NCBI RefSeq assembly: GCF_000429325.1
Contig: NZ_AUBQ01000004.1
Location: 186,001 to 250,000 of the forward strand
Direction: 5' to 3'
DNA from: Fundidesulfovibrio putealis DSM 16056
GTDB lineage: Bacteria; Desulfobacterota; Desulfovibrionia; Desulfovibrionales; Desulfovibrionaceae
Length of the DNA stretch: 64,000 nt
A model generated the notes under the pieces. The model did no database searches and was not told the origin of the DNA. It worked only from the letters and a program-made list of their open reading frames with translations. Every line of letters starts with the position of its first letter. The first letter of the stretch is position 1. Both the position numbers and the translations under genes were made by a program. Shown here piece after piece: positions 45,143 through 54,006 of this stretch.

Positions 45143-46882
45143 TCACACCCAGAGGCTGACCAATTCGAACCTGCCGACGTCGATCAACCCCTTGTCCGTC
45201 AACTTAAGTTCGGGAATCACCGCCAGCGAGGAAAACGACATGGCCATGAACGGGTGCGTGTATTCGTCGGGATTGATGGCCACGGCCCGGAAGGCCTTGC
45301 GCAATGCGGCGTACTCCGATGCCACGGTCTCTGCGGGCTTCAGGCTCATGAGTCCGGCCAGGGGCAACTCCAGGAGCGCGAGCACCTCGCCGTCTGCCAC
45401 CACGCAGTATCCGCCGCCTGTCCCGGCCAGGATGTTGCCTGCCAGGGCCATGTCGGAGTCGGACACGCCAGCAATGATCAGGTTGTGCGAATCGTGCGCC
45501 ACGGTCCCGGCCAAAGCGCCGCGCCTGAGTCCCAGGCCGTGCGCGAAGCCCAGTCCGACGTTGCCGTTTTTGCCGTGGCGTTCGATCACGGCCAGCTTGG
45601 ACAGGTTCCGGGCAGGGTCTCCCTGGGCGTATCCGTCCACAATGGCAGGGCGCACGACCATGGCCTTGGTGATGATCTGGCCGGTCACCACGCCGATGCA
45701 GCGAACCTCATCCGTAACTTGAGGTATTGCAAAGATATCCGAGGCTAATTTTCCAGCTGAACAGCTTAATTTAACTGTGTTTTCTGCGCGAACATCGCCT
45801 GACGGCGTGAAGGAGGTTTCCGCCACGTCCCGACCGTTGAGCAGGACGGAATGCACGGCGAAGGTCTCCAGATCATCGAGAATGACGATGTCTGCCCGGT
45901 AGCCGGGGGCCACCGCCCCCCTGCCCCGCATTCCGAAGTGGCGGGCGGTGTTGATGCTGGCCATCTGGATGGCCCGGATGGGGTCCATGCCCAGGCTCAC
46001 CGCCATGCGCACGTTGTGGTCCATGTGGCCGTGAGTGGTCAGGTCCAGGGGGTCGCGGTCGTCGCAGACCAGGGATATATTCTGGGCGTTGAACCCGTTG
46101 GCTGCCGCGATCAGGTCCTTGAGGTTCTTCTCGTCGCTGCCTTCGCGCATGAAGAGGTGCATGCCCTTGCGCAGCTTTTCCAGGGCCTCGTCCAGGTCGG
46201 TGCATTCGTGGTCGGAACTTGGCCCGGCGATGATGTAGGCGTTCAGTTCCTTGCCGTGGACCAGCGGAGCGTGGCCGTCGATCACGGCGCAGCCGCAGGC
46301 CGCGATCTTGCCCAGAACGTCCGGGTCCCTGGCCAGCACGCCCGGATAGTTCATGAGCTCGGCCAAACCGAGCACCCGGCCCGCATGCTCGCGGACCAGC
46401 TTGGCCACGTCGTCTGGCGTCACGCGCGCCCCGGAAGTCTCCATGTCGGTGGCCGGAACGCAACTGGACGCCATGAAGTAGAAGGTCAGCGGACAGCCGT
46501 CCGTCAGCTCCAGCATGGATTCGACGCCTTCGCGCCCAAGGACGTTGGCGATCTCGTGGGGGTCCCAGACCACGGCGCAGGTGCCGCGCGGAGCGGCTGC
46601 ACGGGCGAATTCCCAGGGGGTGAGCAGCGTTGACTCGATGTGGATATGCCCGTCGATGAGCCCGGGGCAGACAAAACGGCCTTCGCAGTCGATGACTTTC
46701 CGGGCTTCATAGTCGCCAAAGCCGATGACAATGCCTTCGGCAACGGCTATGTCCGCATCGTGGATGTCGCCAGAGAGCACGTTGACCAAACGGGCGTTTT
46801 TCAGCAAGACATCTGCCGGGGCGTCGCCCAAGGCCAGGGATATCTTTCTGGCGATGCCCGCGACTGGAGAGTTCAGGTCCAT
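45143..46882 (-). CDS. ade: adenine deaminase
   Basis: Converts adenine to hypoxanthine and ammonia with two metals. The 579-residue amidohydrolase has GLIDGHIHIESTLL, the WDPHEIANVLG block, GHAPLVHGKELNAY, the histidines in TTHGHMDHNVRMAV and the C-terminal AHDSHNLIIAGVSD of the Ade branch. ATG 46882 follows CGGAG by 6 bases; the frame is open upstream across yedF on the other strand, but only by chance. Divergent from yedF. With apt, mtnP and mtaD it gives several fates for adenine in this region. Confidence 0.96.
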   Translation of the reverse strand: MDLNSPVAGIARKISLALGDAPADVLLKNARLVNVLSGDIHDADIAVAEGIVIGFGDYEARKVIDCEGRFVCPGLIDGHIHIESTLLTPWEFARAAAPRGTCAVVWDPHEIANVLGREGVESMLELTDGCPLTFYFMASSCVPATDMETSGARVTPDDVAKLVREHAGRVLGLAELMNYPGVLARDPDVLGKIAACGCAVIDGHAPLVHGKELNAYIIAGPSSDHECTDLDEALEKLRKGMHLFMREGSDEKNLKDLIAAANGFNAQNISLVCDDRDPLDLTTHGHMDHNVRMAVSLGMDPIRAIQMASINTARHFGMRGRGAVAPGYRADIVILDDLETFAVHSVLLNGRDVAETSFTPSGDVRAENTVKLSCSAGKLASDIFAIPQVTDEVRCIGVVTGQIITKAMVVRPAIVDGYAQGDPARNLSKLAVIERHGKNGNVGLGFAHGLGLRRGALAGTVAHDSHNLIIAGVSDSDMALAGNILAGTGGGYCVVADGEVLALLELPLAGLMSLKPAETVASEYAALRKAFRAVAINPDEYTHPFMAMSFSSLAVIPELKLTDKGLIDVGRFELVSLWV

Positions 46883-46993
46883 TCGATACTCCGGTATTTG
46901 CCGCCTCTCTGAGGGCAGGCGGCTGGTATCCGCATATACTATTTGACCCTCGCAGCCATGTCCATGGTAAGCCGACGTAAAAAGGACGGATTC

Positions 46994-47617
46994 ATGAACG
47001 AGAAGATCATCGATTGCCATGGCATGACCTGCCCCCAGCCCTTGATGGCCTGCCGCAAGTGCATCGAGGCGGAAGCACCGGACAACCTGAAGGTCCTGGT
47101 GGATGACGCTGCGGCCCTGGAGAACGTCACCCGCTACCTCACGGCCTGCGGTTATACGGCCTCCCAGGTCCAGGACGGACGCACCTGGATCATCACCGCC
47201 CAGCGCGGCACAGATGCGGCCAAGACGCCTGCTCCGGCAGTTGAGGACTACCCCTGCCCCGTTCCGGACAAGGGCCAGCCCCGGCGCATTGCGGTATTCC
47301 TGAGCGCTGACGTCATCGGTCGCGGCGACGACGTCCTGGGCGGCAAGCTCATGCTCAACTTCCTGAAAACCCTGCCTGAGCTTGGCCCGGAGCTGTGGCG
47401 CATCGTCATGGTCAACGGCGCGGTGAAGATGAGCGCCCAGGACAATCCCTGCCTGGAGCCCCTGCTCGCCCTGGAAGCCCAGGGAGTGTCCATCCTGGTG
47501 TGCGGCACCTGCCTGGAGTTCTTTGGCCTCCTGGACAAGCGCGCCGTGGGGCAGACCACCAACATGCTGGACGTGGTCACCAGCCTGCAAATTGCCGACA
47601 AGGTGATCGACCTCTAG
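46994..47617 (+). CDS. yedF: selenium metabolism protein YedF
   Basis: 207-residue fusion of an N-terminal TusA-like sulfurtransferase fold (Cys13 in CHGMTCPQPL) and a C-terminal DsrE-like domain (about 95-200). Genes of this type occur in organisms that use selenium, and are often next to or co-distributed with selD. No selA, selB, selC or selD is in the window, but the presence of yedF supports the selenocysteine reading proposed for the UshA-like gene. The start at 46994 gives the family N-terminus; the frame upstream is not conserved. Confidence 0.85.
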   Translation: MNEKIIDCHGMTCPQPLMACRKCIEAEAPDNLKVLVDDAAALENVTRYLTACGYTASQVQDGRTWIITAQRGTDAAKTPAPAVEDYPCPVPDKGQPRRIAVFLSADVIGRGDDVLGGKLMLNFLKTLPELGPELWRIVMVNGAVKMSAQDNPCLEPLLALEAQGVSILVCGTCLEFFGLLDKRAVGQTTNMLDVVTSLQIADKVIDL

Positions 47618-47699
47618 AGTCGCGTTTTGAAATTAATGAACAGTTTTTTCAAAAAATTTAAATAACTTGCATGAACGCATTTTGAGAACGCCCCACGAG

Positions 47700-48479
47700 A
47701 TGACACAGAAAACGCCCTCCTCCGTTTCCGGCGACACCGGCGACGCCATGCGCCTGAACAAGGCCCTGGCCCAGGCCGGAGTCTGCTCCCGCCGCGCCGC
47801 CGACGATCTCATACGTTCCGGACGCGTGTTCGTGAACGGCAACCCCGCCGACCTGGGGACGCCGGTGCGCCTCGGCGTGGACGACATCAGGGTGGACGGC
47901 AAGCCTCTGGGCGGCCCGGCAGCGGGAAGCCCCCAGCTGTATTACATCCTCAACAAGCCCATCGAGGTGGTGACCACGGTCAAGGACCCTGAGGGCAGGC
48001 GCACCGTTCTGGACCTCATGGGCGAGGTGGGCCGCAGGCGCAGGCTGTTCCCCGTGGGCAGGCTGGACTACTTCTCCGAGGGGCTTCTCATCCTGACCAC
48101 GGACGGCGAGCTGGCCAACAGGCTCATGCACCCGCGCTGGCACATGCCCAAGCTCTATCGCGTGGCCGTTCGCGGCGACGTGTCCGAACGGGCCTTGGGG
48201 ACCATGCGCTCCGGCATGACCCTGGCCGAGGGCGAGAGGCTGGCTCCGGTGAAGGTCCAGGTGGTCCAGAAGGACGAGCGGGCCACCGTGCTGGAGATGG
48301 AACTGGTGCAGGGCGTGAACCGCCAGATCAGGCGCATGTGCCGCGACCTTGGCCTGATCATCCTGCAGCTTGTCCGGGTGAGCCAGGGGCCGCTGGCCCT
48401 GGCCGATCTGCCGACGGGCCGCTCCAGGCCCCTTACCCCCGATGAGGTCGCAGCGCTCAAGAAAGCCGTCGGACTGTAG
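47700..48479 (+). CDS. RsuA/RluB-type pseudouridine synthase
   Basis: Isomerises a uridine in ribosomal RNA. The 259-residue protein has an S4 RNA-binding domain (about 17-65, MRLNKALAQAGVCSRRAADDLI) and the catalytic domain with Asp in GRLDYFSEGLLILTTDG and the RQIRRMCRDLGL motif. It resembles RluB more than RsuA or RluE, but the target site cannot be fixed. Start codon is uncertain (47700, or 47748 for MRLNKA); both have weak ribosome binding sites. Terminator at 48499-48533. Confidence 0.88.
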   Translation: MTQKTPSSVSGDTGDAMRLNKALAQAGVCSRRAADDLIRSGRVFVNGNPADLGTPVRLGVDDIRVDGKPLGGPAAGSPQLYYILNKPIEVVTTVKDPEGRRTVLDLMGEVGRRRRLFPVGRLDYFSEGLLILTTDGELANRLMHPRWHMPKLYRVAVRGDVSERALGTMRSGMTLAEGERLAPVKVQVVQKDERATVLEMELVQGVNRQIRRMCRDLGLIILQLVRVSQGPLALADLPTGRSRPLTPDEVAALKKAVGL

Positions 48480-48498
48480 ACTTCAAAGTCTCAACGCA

Positions 48499-48533
48499 AA
48501 AGGGCAGTTCCGGAATCCGGAGCTGCCCTTTTT
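48499..48533. terminator. intrinsic terminator after the pseudouridine synthase
   Basis: Stem of about 14 bp with one G-T pair (48500-48513 with 48517-48530), loop AAT, followed by T run (48529-48533). The mirrored A run on the left makes it usable for the convergent hydrolase gene too. Confidence 0.88.
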
Positions 48534-48556
48534 GCATCGCATGAAGCCAATAAGGC

Positions 48557-49360
48557 TCACAAACCGTATGAAGGGACCTTCAGGACGCTGCACGGGGCCG
48601 CGTCCAGGAAGTTCACAACTCGCTGCCGGAACAGGTCCGGAGCTTCCAGATAAGACATGTGCCCGCAGTCGGGCAGGTCGTCGAAGCGGGCGTCCGGCAG
48701 GCTTTTGGCCATGGCGCGGGTTCTGACGGGAGGTATCAGCACGTCCTGGTCGCCCGAGATGCACAGCGTGGGCGCGGTGATGCTTGAGAGCAGGTCCTGG
48801 CCGTCGTGAGCGCCCAACGCGTCGCACTGGGCGGAAAAACCAGCCAAAGTGGGCACGTACTTGCGCCTAGACAGGCTGTCCACGACGCCCTCCTGCTTCA
48901 GACCCCGTTCACCAAGCAGCCAGGGCAGCATGGCCGCGCCAGAGTGGGCCATGCAGTGGCGGGAGGCGAAGAGCTTCACCACCATGCGCATGGCCAGCAT
49001 GCCCGCCGTGCCCATGGAGGCCGCCGAGGAGGCCAGCACGAGCCGGTCGATACGGTCGGGGTGTCTTGCGGCGAGCACCTGGGCCGTCATGCCGCCCAGG
49101 GAGAAGCCCAGCACGTGCGCGCGTTCGATGCCGAGACGGTCCATGACCGCCAGGGCGTCGTCTGCCATGACGCCGGTGCTCAGGTTTTCGAAGTCGGCCT
49201 TGGTGCGGCCCGAACCTCTGGGGTCGTGGATGATCACCTGAAAGTGCCGGGCGAGGCCGGGAACGAGATCGTACCAGAGGGTCACGTCCATGGCCAAGCC
49301 TGCAAGCAGCAGGAGCGGACGCCCGGTTCCATGCACTTCGATGTGCAAATCGTCTGACAT
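48557..49360 (-). CDS. alpha/beta hydrolase
   Basis: 267-residue alpha/beta hydrolase with the nucleophile elbow GFSLGG (about residues 94-99), the acid in SGDQDVLIP and the histidine in DCGHMSYLE, so the triad is complete. HDPRGSGRT is the oxyanion/cap-entry motif seen in 3-oxoadipate enol-lactonase-like and haloalkane-type hydrolases. Substrate unknown. GAGG stands before the ATG. Convergent with the pseudouridine synthase gene. Confidence 0.85.
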   Translation of the reverse strand: MSDDLHIEVHGTGRPLLLLAGLAMDVTLWYDLVPGLARHFQVIIHDPRGSGRTKADFENLSTGVMADDALAVMDRLGIERAHVLGFSLGGMTAQVLAARHPDRIDRLVLASSAASMGTAGMLAMRMVVKLFASRHCMAHSGAAMLPWLLGERGLKQEGVVDSLSRRKYVPTLAGFSAQCDALGAHDGQDLLSSITAPTLCISGDQDVLIPPVRTRAMAKSLPDARFDDLPDCGHMSYLEAPDLFRQRVVNFLDAAPCSVLKVPSYGL

Positions 49361-49463
49361 GCTGAAATGACCTCATTTCCTTGAAAGCTGATGTGTGTGG
49401 CCGGAGCATGCTCCAACGACATTACGCCTCAGGAAAAGGTCCACACCGCCCTGTCGTGATGCA

Positions 49464-49811
49464 CTAGAATGTTATGACTTGAAAGCCTTTTTGCAGGTAT
49501 GGGGCCATCCCGGCGTGGCCGTGCATGTCTTCCAGCAGGGGCAACCCCTCGTTGGCCACGGAGTCCAGGGTGCCCATGGCGTGCGCGCAGGCCTTGCACA
49601 CTCCGGCGATCAGCCCAAGCGACTTGGTCTTCTCGAACAGGGCGTGCATGGGATGTGACCCTCGAGAAAGTTCGGCCAGCACCTTGCTGGACTCTCCTTC
49701 AAGTATGACTTTAACTTCCATCCCCTTTTCACGCATGTCGATGGCGTTCAGCATCACGTGAATGAAGCAGGGGATCTCGCCTTTGAACACAAAAAGAGCT
49801 ATTTTTCCCAT
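49464..49811 (-). CDS. DsrE family protein
   Basis: 115-residue DsrE/DsrF-like protein, related to small sulfur-relay subunits. The domain carries a CKAC motif (about residues 72-75), which may bind sulfur or act as a redox pair. A good ribosome binding site precedes the ATG. It follows the 2-oxoacid oxidoreductase genes by 37 bases on the same strand, so it may belong to that operon; no partner genes of a full Tus relay are present. Confidence 0.8.
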   Translation of the reverse strand: MGKIALFVFKGEIPCFIHVMLNAIDMREKGMEVKVILEGESSKVLAELSRGSHPMHALFEKTKSLGLIAGVCKACAHAMGTLDSVANEGLPLLEDMHGHAGMAPYLQKGFQVITF

Positions 49812-49848
49812 ATGTTACCTCTTTCCCACAACACAAGCACAGCGATCC

Positions 49849-50700
49849 CTAGGTGTAGCCTTCCAGAATGTCGTCCAGCGCTGTCATGTCGGGCTTCGAG
49901 GTGGCCAGCGGCCGACGCACAGAGGAAACCATGCGCTGCTCGTATGGCTGGCGCGAGCCCTTGTAGATGACCCCTATGGGAACGCGGTCTCCGAACTCCT
50001 GGGCCTTTATCATGGCCTGCCGCCAGTCCGTGGGGTCGTGGTCCTGCCCCAGCTTGTAGCAGCGCTCCTTGTACCACGCATACGTGTTCACCTTGTTGAA
50101 GGACACGCACGGCTGAAAGATGTCCACCAGGGCGAATCCCGGATGCCGGGCGGCCTGGACGATGATGTCCGCCAGATGATCGACCTCTGCGGCGTACGCC
50201 CGCGCCACGAAGGGCACATCCATGGTGACGGCCACGGATATGGGATTGAAAGGCATGGAGGGCGTCCCCCAGGGCTGGAACTTGGTGGCCTGCCCCTGCG
50301 CGGTGGTGGGGCTGGCCTGGCCTTTGGTCAGGCCGTAAACTTGGTTGTCGTGCACCAGGTAGGTCATGGTCACGTTGCGGCGCATGGCGGCCAGGAAGTG
50401 GTTTCCGCCCTCGCCGTAGCTGCACCCGTCGCCGCTTTCGGCGAACACCGTCACCTCGGTGTTCGCCAGGGCCGCGCCCTGGGCCGGAGGGAGGCTTCGA
50501 CCGTGCAGGCCGTTGAAGCAGTTGCAGCGCAGATAGTGCGGTGATTTGGCGGCCTGGCCTATGCCCGAGCAGATCAGCACCTTGTGGGGGGGGAGATCCA
50601 GAGTGGACAGTGCCTTCTTGAGGGCCTTGTTGATGAAAAAGTTGCCGCAGCCGGGGCACCAGGCAGTCTCGAAAGTCCCGTATTGCTCGATGGGAATCAT
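49849..50700 (-). CDS. 2-oxoacid:ferredoxin oxidoreductase, beta subunit
   Basis: TPP-binding subunit that oxidises a 2-oxoacid (2-oxoglutarate or pyruvate type) and reduces ferredoxin. The 283-residue protein shows WCPGCGN (C15, C18) for the iron-sulfur centre, the TPP-magnesium motif GDGCSYGEGGNH and the NQVYGLTKGQASPTT segment typical of KorB/OorB-like subunits. It is 40 bases after the fused gamma-alpha subunit. Substrate specificity is not fixed by sequence; 2-oxoglutarate is the best guess. Confidence 0.88.
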   Translation of the reverse strand: MIPIEQYGTFETAWCPGCGNFFINKALKKALSTLDLPPHKVLICSGIGQAAKSPHYLRCNCFNGLHGRSLPPAQGAALANTEVTVFAESGDGCSYGEGGNHFLAAMRRNVTMTYLVHDNQVYGLTKGQASPTTAQGQATKFQPWGTPSMPFNPISVAVTMDVPFVARAYAAEVDHLADIIVQAARHPGFALVDIFQPCVSFNKVNTYAWYKERCYKLGQDHDPTDWRQAMIKAQEFGDRVPIGVIYKGSRQPYEQRMVSSVRRPLATSKPDMTALDDILEGYT

Positions 50701-50740
50701 GAAAGCTCCTTGACCGGAAATCCCGTAAGTCGTCCGCGTC

Positions 50741-52432
50741 TCAATTCGCCTCTTCCAGCCGCTTCAGGATGTAGCCAGCCGTGACGGGCAGGCCGTCGTA
50801 GCGCGTTACCGTCGCGCCGAAGACGTAGCCTGTCTCCTGGCGGATGAGCGCGGCCAGCTGGCAGGAATAGTTCCCTTCCACCATCACCGTGCGCCCGGCG
50901 GATGCCAAAAGCGGCAGGAACTGGTCCGGATTCAGTGGGTACACCTGCCCGAAGTGTAGGACGGCGGTTTTCTTCCCCTGTGTGCGCATGATTTGCGCGG
51001 CCTCCACTGCGGGTCCGTACGTGGATCCCCAGCAGGCCAGCAGCATCTCCGGAGCGTCGTCTCCCGTGAAAGTCGGAGGCAGGACGTCTTCTTTCAACCC
51101 CAGCCCCTTGCGCATGCGCTTGTCCACCATGCGCACGCGCACGCCGAGATCTTCGGTAATGTGCCCGTCCGGGGTGTGCTCGTCGCTGTCGAGCACCACC
51201 AGATGTTCCCCGAAGCCGGGCACCAGCCTGGGCGATACACCGTTTTCGGTTACGGCGTAGCGTTCGTACCCGGCGGGGTCGTCCGTGGCCAGGGCCGGAG
51301 CGGATACCGGAGGCAGGGCGGAAAGATCGAAAGGAGTCACCGCCCGGTAGGAATCTGCCAGATACTGGTCCGTGAGCACGAACACCGGGCTCTGCCACTT
51401 CTCGGACTGATCCATGGCCCGGTAGGTCATCTCGAAGCACTGTTCCGGCGTGCCGGGAGCGAAGATTGCCCTGGGGAAGTCTCCATGTCCGGCGTAGAGC
51501 ACCAGGTTCAGGTCGCCCTGCTCCGTGCGCGTGGGCAGCCCAGTGGCCGGGCCGGGCCGTTGGGCCAGGACCACCACCACCGGGGTCTCCGTCATTCCGG
51601 CGAGGCTTATGCCTTCCACCATCAGGGCGAACCCGCCGCCCGAGGTGGGCACCACCACCCTCGCCCCGGCGTAGGACGCGCCAAGGGCCATGTTGATGGC
51701 CGCTATCTCGTCTTCGGCCTGCTCCACCAGCATGCCCATGCGTTGGGCGTGCTCGATGAGTGTCGATGCCACGGAACTGGACGGGGTCATGGGGTAATAG
51801 GAACAGAAATTCGCACCGGCGGCCAAGGCTCCCAATGCGATGGCGTCGTTGCCGTGCATGAACAGGCGTTTTTCCGTGCGCCCTGGGGCGGGCATGCAGG
51901 AAAATCCAGCCTGCTGCGAACCGGCCCAGGTCAAGGCGTCCGAGAAGACCTTCAGGTTCGCGGAGACGATCTCGTCGCCCTTCTTGTGGAACGTTTCAGC
52001 GATCAGATCCTCGAACCACTTGCGATCCAGGCACAGAACCTGGGCCAGGACGCCCAGCGCGGCGATGTTTTCGAACATCGGCTTGGGGCACAGGGTTTTG
52101 AAGGGTATCGAAAGGCCGGTGTGCCCCATGCGGTCTATGGCTTCGTCCGCCAGCACCATGGCCCGCCCGGACAGGTCCCCCGTGTGCATGGGCACGGTCT
52201 GCGCGTCCAGGGCCACAAGCAGGTCGATGGATTCGCGAGGGCCATGCACCGCCTCGTGGCTGACCCGGATGGCGTAGGTGTTGTGCCCGCCCCGGATGCG
52301 CGAGAGATAATCCTGGGTGACGACGATTTCGTAGCCCGCCCGGACCAGGGCCTTGGCCAGGAAATCTCCCACGGTAACCAGGCCCTGTCCGGCTTCTCCG
52401 CCGACGACGATGTTCACGCAAGTGTCCGGCAT
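50741..52432 (-). CDS. 2-oxoacid:ferredoxin oxidoreductase, fused gamma-alpha subunit
   Basis: 563-residue fusion: a gamma domain (about 1-190, starting with VVGGEAGQGLVTVGDFLAKAL) and an alpha domain (about 200-560, with SYYPMTPSSS and the TPP-contact segment). This gamma-alpha fusion is the common arrangement in the OorA/KorA-type enzymes. ATG 52432 follows GGAG and fits the family. With the beta subunit it forms the complete enzyme; no ferredoxin-type delta subunit is encoded next to it, as is usual for this type. Confidence 0.88.
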   Translation of the reverse strand: MPDTCVNIVVGGEAGQGLVTVGDFLAKALVRAGYEIVVTQDYLSRIRGGHNTYAIRVSHEAVHGPRESIDLLVALDAQTVPMHTGDLSGRAMVLADEAIDRMGHTGLSIPFKTLCPKPMFENIAALGVLAQVLCLDRKWFEDLIAETFHKKGDEIVSANLKVFSDALTWAGSQQAGFSCMPAPGRTEKRLFMHGNDAIALGALAAGANFCSYYPMTPSSSVASTLIEHAQRMGMLVEQAEDEIAAINMALGASYAGARVVVPTSGGGFALMVEGISLAGMTETPVVVVLAQRPGPATGLPTRTEQGDLNLVLYAGHGDFPRAIFAPGTPEQCFEMTYRAMDQSEKWQSPVFVLTDQYLADSYRAVTPFDLSALPPVSAPALATDDPAGYERYAVTENGVSPRLVPGFGEHLVVLDSDEHTPDGHITEDLGVRVRMVDKRMRKGLGLKEDVLPPTFTGDDAPEMLLACWGSTYGPAVEAAQIMRTQGKKTAVLHFGQVYPLNPDQFLPLLASAGRTVMVEGNYSCQLAALIRQETGYVFGATVTRYDGLPVTAGYILKRLEEAN

Positions 52433-52464
52433 GTCCGACTCCAGGCCCTGGGGCCTTAATGAAA

Positions 52465-52496
52465 AGGCGGCCGCCGGAATGCTCCGGCGGCCGCCT
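52465..52496 (-). terminator. intrinsic terminator after the oxidative-stress operon
   Basis: A 14-bp perfect GC stem (52465-52478 with 52483-52496), 4-base loop; on the minus strand it is followed by TTTTC (complement of 52461-52465). It lies 6 bases beyond the ferritin-like gene stop. Confidence 0.9.
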
Positions 52497-52502
52497 GGTG
52501 AA

Positions 52503-52997
52503 CTACTTTTCAGCAGCGGATTCCGCGAAACGTTCGAAGTAATAGCGCATGTCTGAGAGCAGGACAAAATGTCCGCGCTCCTCCTCCATGGCCCGTTCCA
52601 GGAAGAAGCGGACGTCTTTGTCCTTGGCTTCGCGCAGTTGGTCTTCCAGATGCTTGAGGCAGGCGTGCTCCACCTCCATGGCCAGCATGAGCACGTCCAG
52701 CTCGGCCCGGCATTCGCCGGGAACGCCTGTATAACCGGCTTTGAGTTCGGCGAAAACACCGGGGATCGACGTCTCTTCCTCGGTCAGCTTGCACGCGCCG
52801 ACCAGTGAGAGTCCCTGGTTCAGGGCCGCATGGATCTCCGCCAGGCGTCTGGCAACGCGCAGCTTGTCCTCGGCCAGAACACCGAACACTTTCCTGGCCA
52901 GCTCACTCGGGCAGCGCGCCTGGGCGTCGGTGTAGAAGTCCAGGGCTTTGCGCTCCAGGTCCAGAGCCTTGCAGAGCATGTCCCCGGCGTCGGTCAT
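52503..52997 (-). CDS. ferritin-like / rubrerythrin-family protein
   Basis: 164-residue four-helix ferritin-like protein without the rubredoxin domain of rubrerythrin. Carboxylate and histidine pairs consistent with a di-iron site are visible as LERKAL, LAEDKLRVAR, EVEHACLKH and EEERGH. The start is 2 bases after the ferritin stop (TGATCATG), so it is translated in step with it. Likely role: iron handling or peroxide reduction. Confidence 0.82.
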   Translation of the reverse strand: MTDAGDMLCKALDLERKALDFYTDAQARCPSELARKVFGVLAEDKLRVARRLAEIHAALNQGLSLVGACKLTEEETSIPGVFAELKAGYTGVPGECRAELDVLMLAMEVEHACLKHLEDQLREAKDKDVRFFLERAMEEERGHFVLLSDMRYYFERFAESAAEK

Positions 52998-52999
52998 GA

Positions 53000-53512
53000 T
53001 CAGGCCGTGGCCGCCGGCGGCGTGAAGACCCGAGTCGCCAGTTCCTTGTCCAGCATGTACAGGGCGGACGGGTTGCCTTCCACCAGCTTGAGCTTGTTGA
53101 TCACGTCCTGCACGCTGGCCTCTTCCTCGACCTGCTCGTCGATGAACCACTTCAGGTAGGACGCCGTGGCGTGGTCCTTCTCGGAAATGGCCAGGTCCAT
53201 CAGGGCATTGATGCGGGCGGTGACGCCCTGCTCATGCTTGAGGGTGTCCTGGAAAGCGGCCATGGGGCTCTTCCAGCTGTTCTCGGGGGCTTCGAGGGTT
53301 TGGAGCTTGATGCGTCCACCGCGCTCGAAGGTGTAGCCGTAGAACTTGGTGGCGTGGAACTTCTCTTCCTGCTCCTGGACCTTCATCCAGCTGGCGAAGC
53401 CCATCAGGCCCATGTCCTCGAAATAGGTAGCCATGGACAGATACAGATAGGAAGACCACAGCTCCCATTTCACCTGGTCGTTCAAGGCCTGCTCCATCTT
53501 CTCGCTGAGCAT
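53000..53512 (-). CDS. ftn: ferritin
   Basis: Stores iron as ferric oxide in a 24-mer shell. The 170-residue protein shows the ferroxidase ligands E17, Y24-type and the EQEEKFHATKFYGY segment (E50, H53 region), and EVEE/EQVEEEASVQ helices of bacterial FtnA. It lies 3 bases after dfx and before the ferritin-like gene, so superoxide reduction and iron storage are made together. Confidence 0.94.
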   Translation of the reverse strand: MLSEKMEQALNDQVKWELWSSYLYLSMATYFEDMGLMGFASWMKVQEQEEKFHATKFYGYTFERGGRIKLQTLEAPENSWKSPMAAFQDTLKHEQGVTARINALMDLAISEKDHATASYLKWFIDEQVEEEASVQDVINKLKLVEGNPSALYMLDKELATRVFTPPAATA

Positions 53513-53515
53513 CGG

Positions 53516-53893
53516 TTACTCCGCCTTCCAGAGGCCGTGGATGTTGCAGTACTCGCGGGCCACGATCTTCTCTGCGGCAATGCAGAATTCAGCCTCGGGC
53601 TTCTGGCCGGGCAGCAGGTCCTGGCGGTAGACCTTGCCGTCCGCGATCACCTCGATGAACTCGATGAAGTGTTTCTCTTCCATGGGATGGGCGACGCTGC
53701 CCACCATGACCTTGAAGCCGTTGGCGGTCTTCTCGATCACGGGGACGTGCTTCTCTTTGGCCGCGTCCACGGTGTTTTCCTGGAAGTACTTCATGGGCTG
53801 GCCGCAGCACACCAGATCGCCGCCGCCGGTGTGCAGGACTTCAACGATATTGCCGCAGATATCGCATTTGTAGATGCCATTTTTTTCGGTCAT
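53516..53893 (-). CDS. dfx: desulfoferrodoxin (superoxide reductase)
   Basis: Reduces superoxide to hydrogen peroxide without making oxygen. The 125-residue protein has both iron centres: the desulforedoxin-type site with Cys10, Cys13, Cys29 and Cys30, and the catalytic centre with His49, His69, His75, Cys116 and His119, with Glu47 and Lys48 alongside. Class I (2Fe) type, typical of sulfate-reducing bacteria. AAGGAG stands before the ATG. First gene of the dfx-ftn-ferritin-like operon. Confidence 0.98.
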   Translation of the reverse strand: MTEKNGIYKCDICGNIVEVLHTGGGDLVCCGQPMKYFQENTVDAAKEKHVPVIEKTANGFKVMVGSVAHPMEEKHFIEFIEVIADGKVYRQDLLPGQKPEAEFCIAAEKIVAREYCNIHGLWKAE

Positions 53894-54006
53894 GTCAGCT
53901 CCTTTGTGGTTTCATGGAAGTACGGGCCGCGCATTCGAGGAACAGCCCGACATTCTGATGAGATAAACCACTTTTGATGCGTTTGCGCAAGAGCTTTCAA
54001 GCCGGA

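Noticed and set aside
46943-47590. Long N-terminal extension of adenine deaminase upstream of 46882
   Set aside because: The extension overlaps yedF on the other strand, lacks family similarity, and the ATG at 46882 has a proper ribosome binding site.
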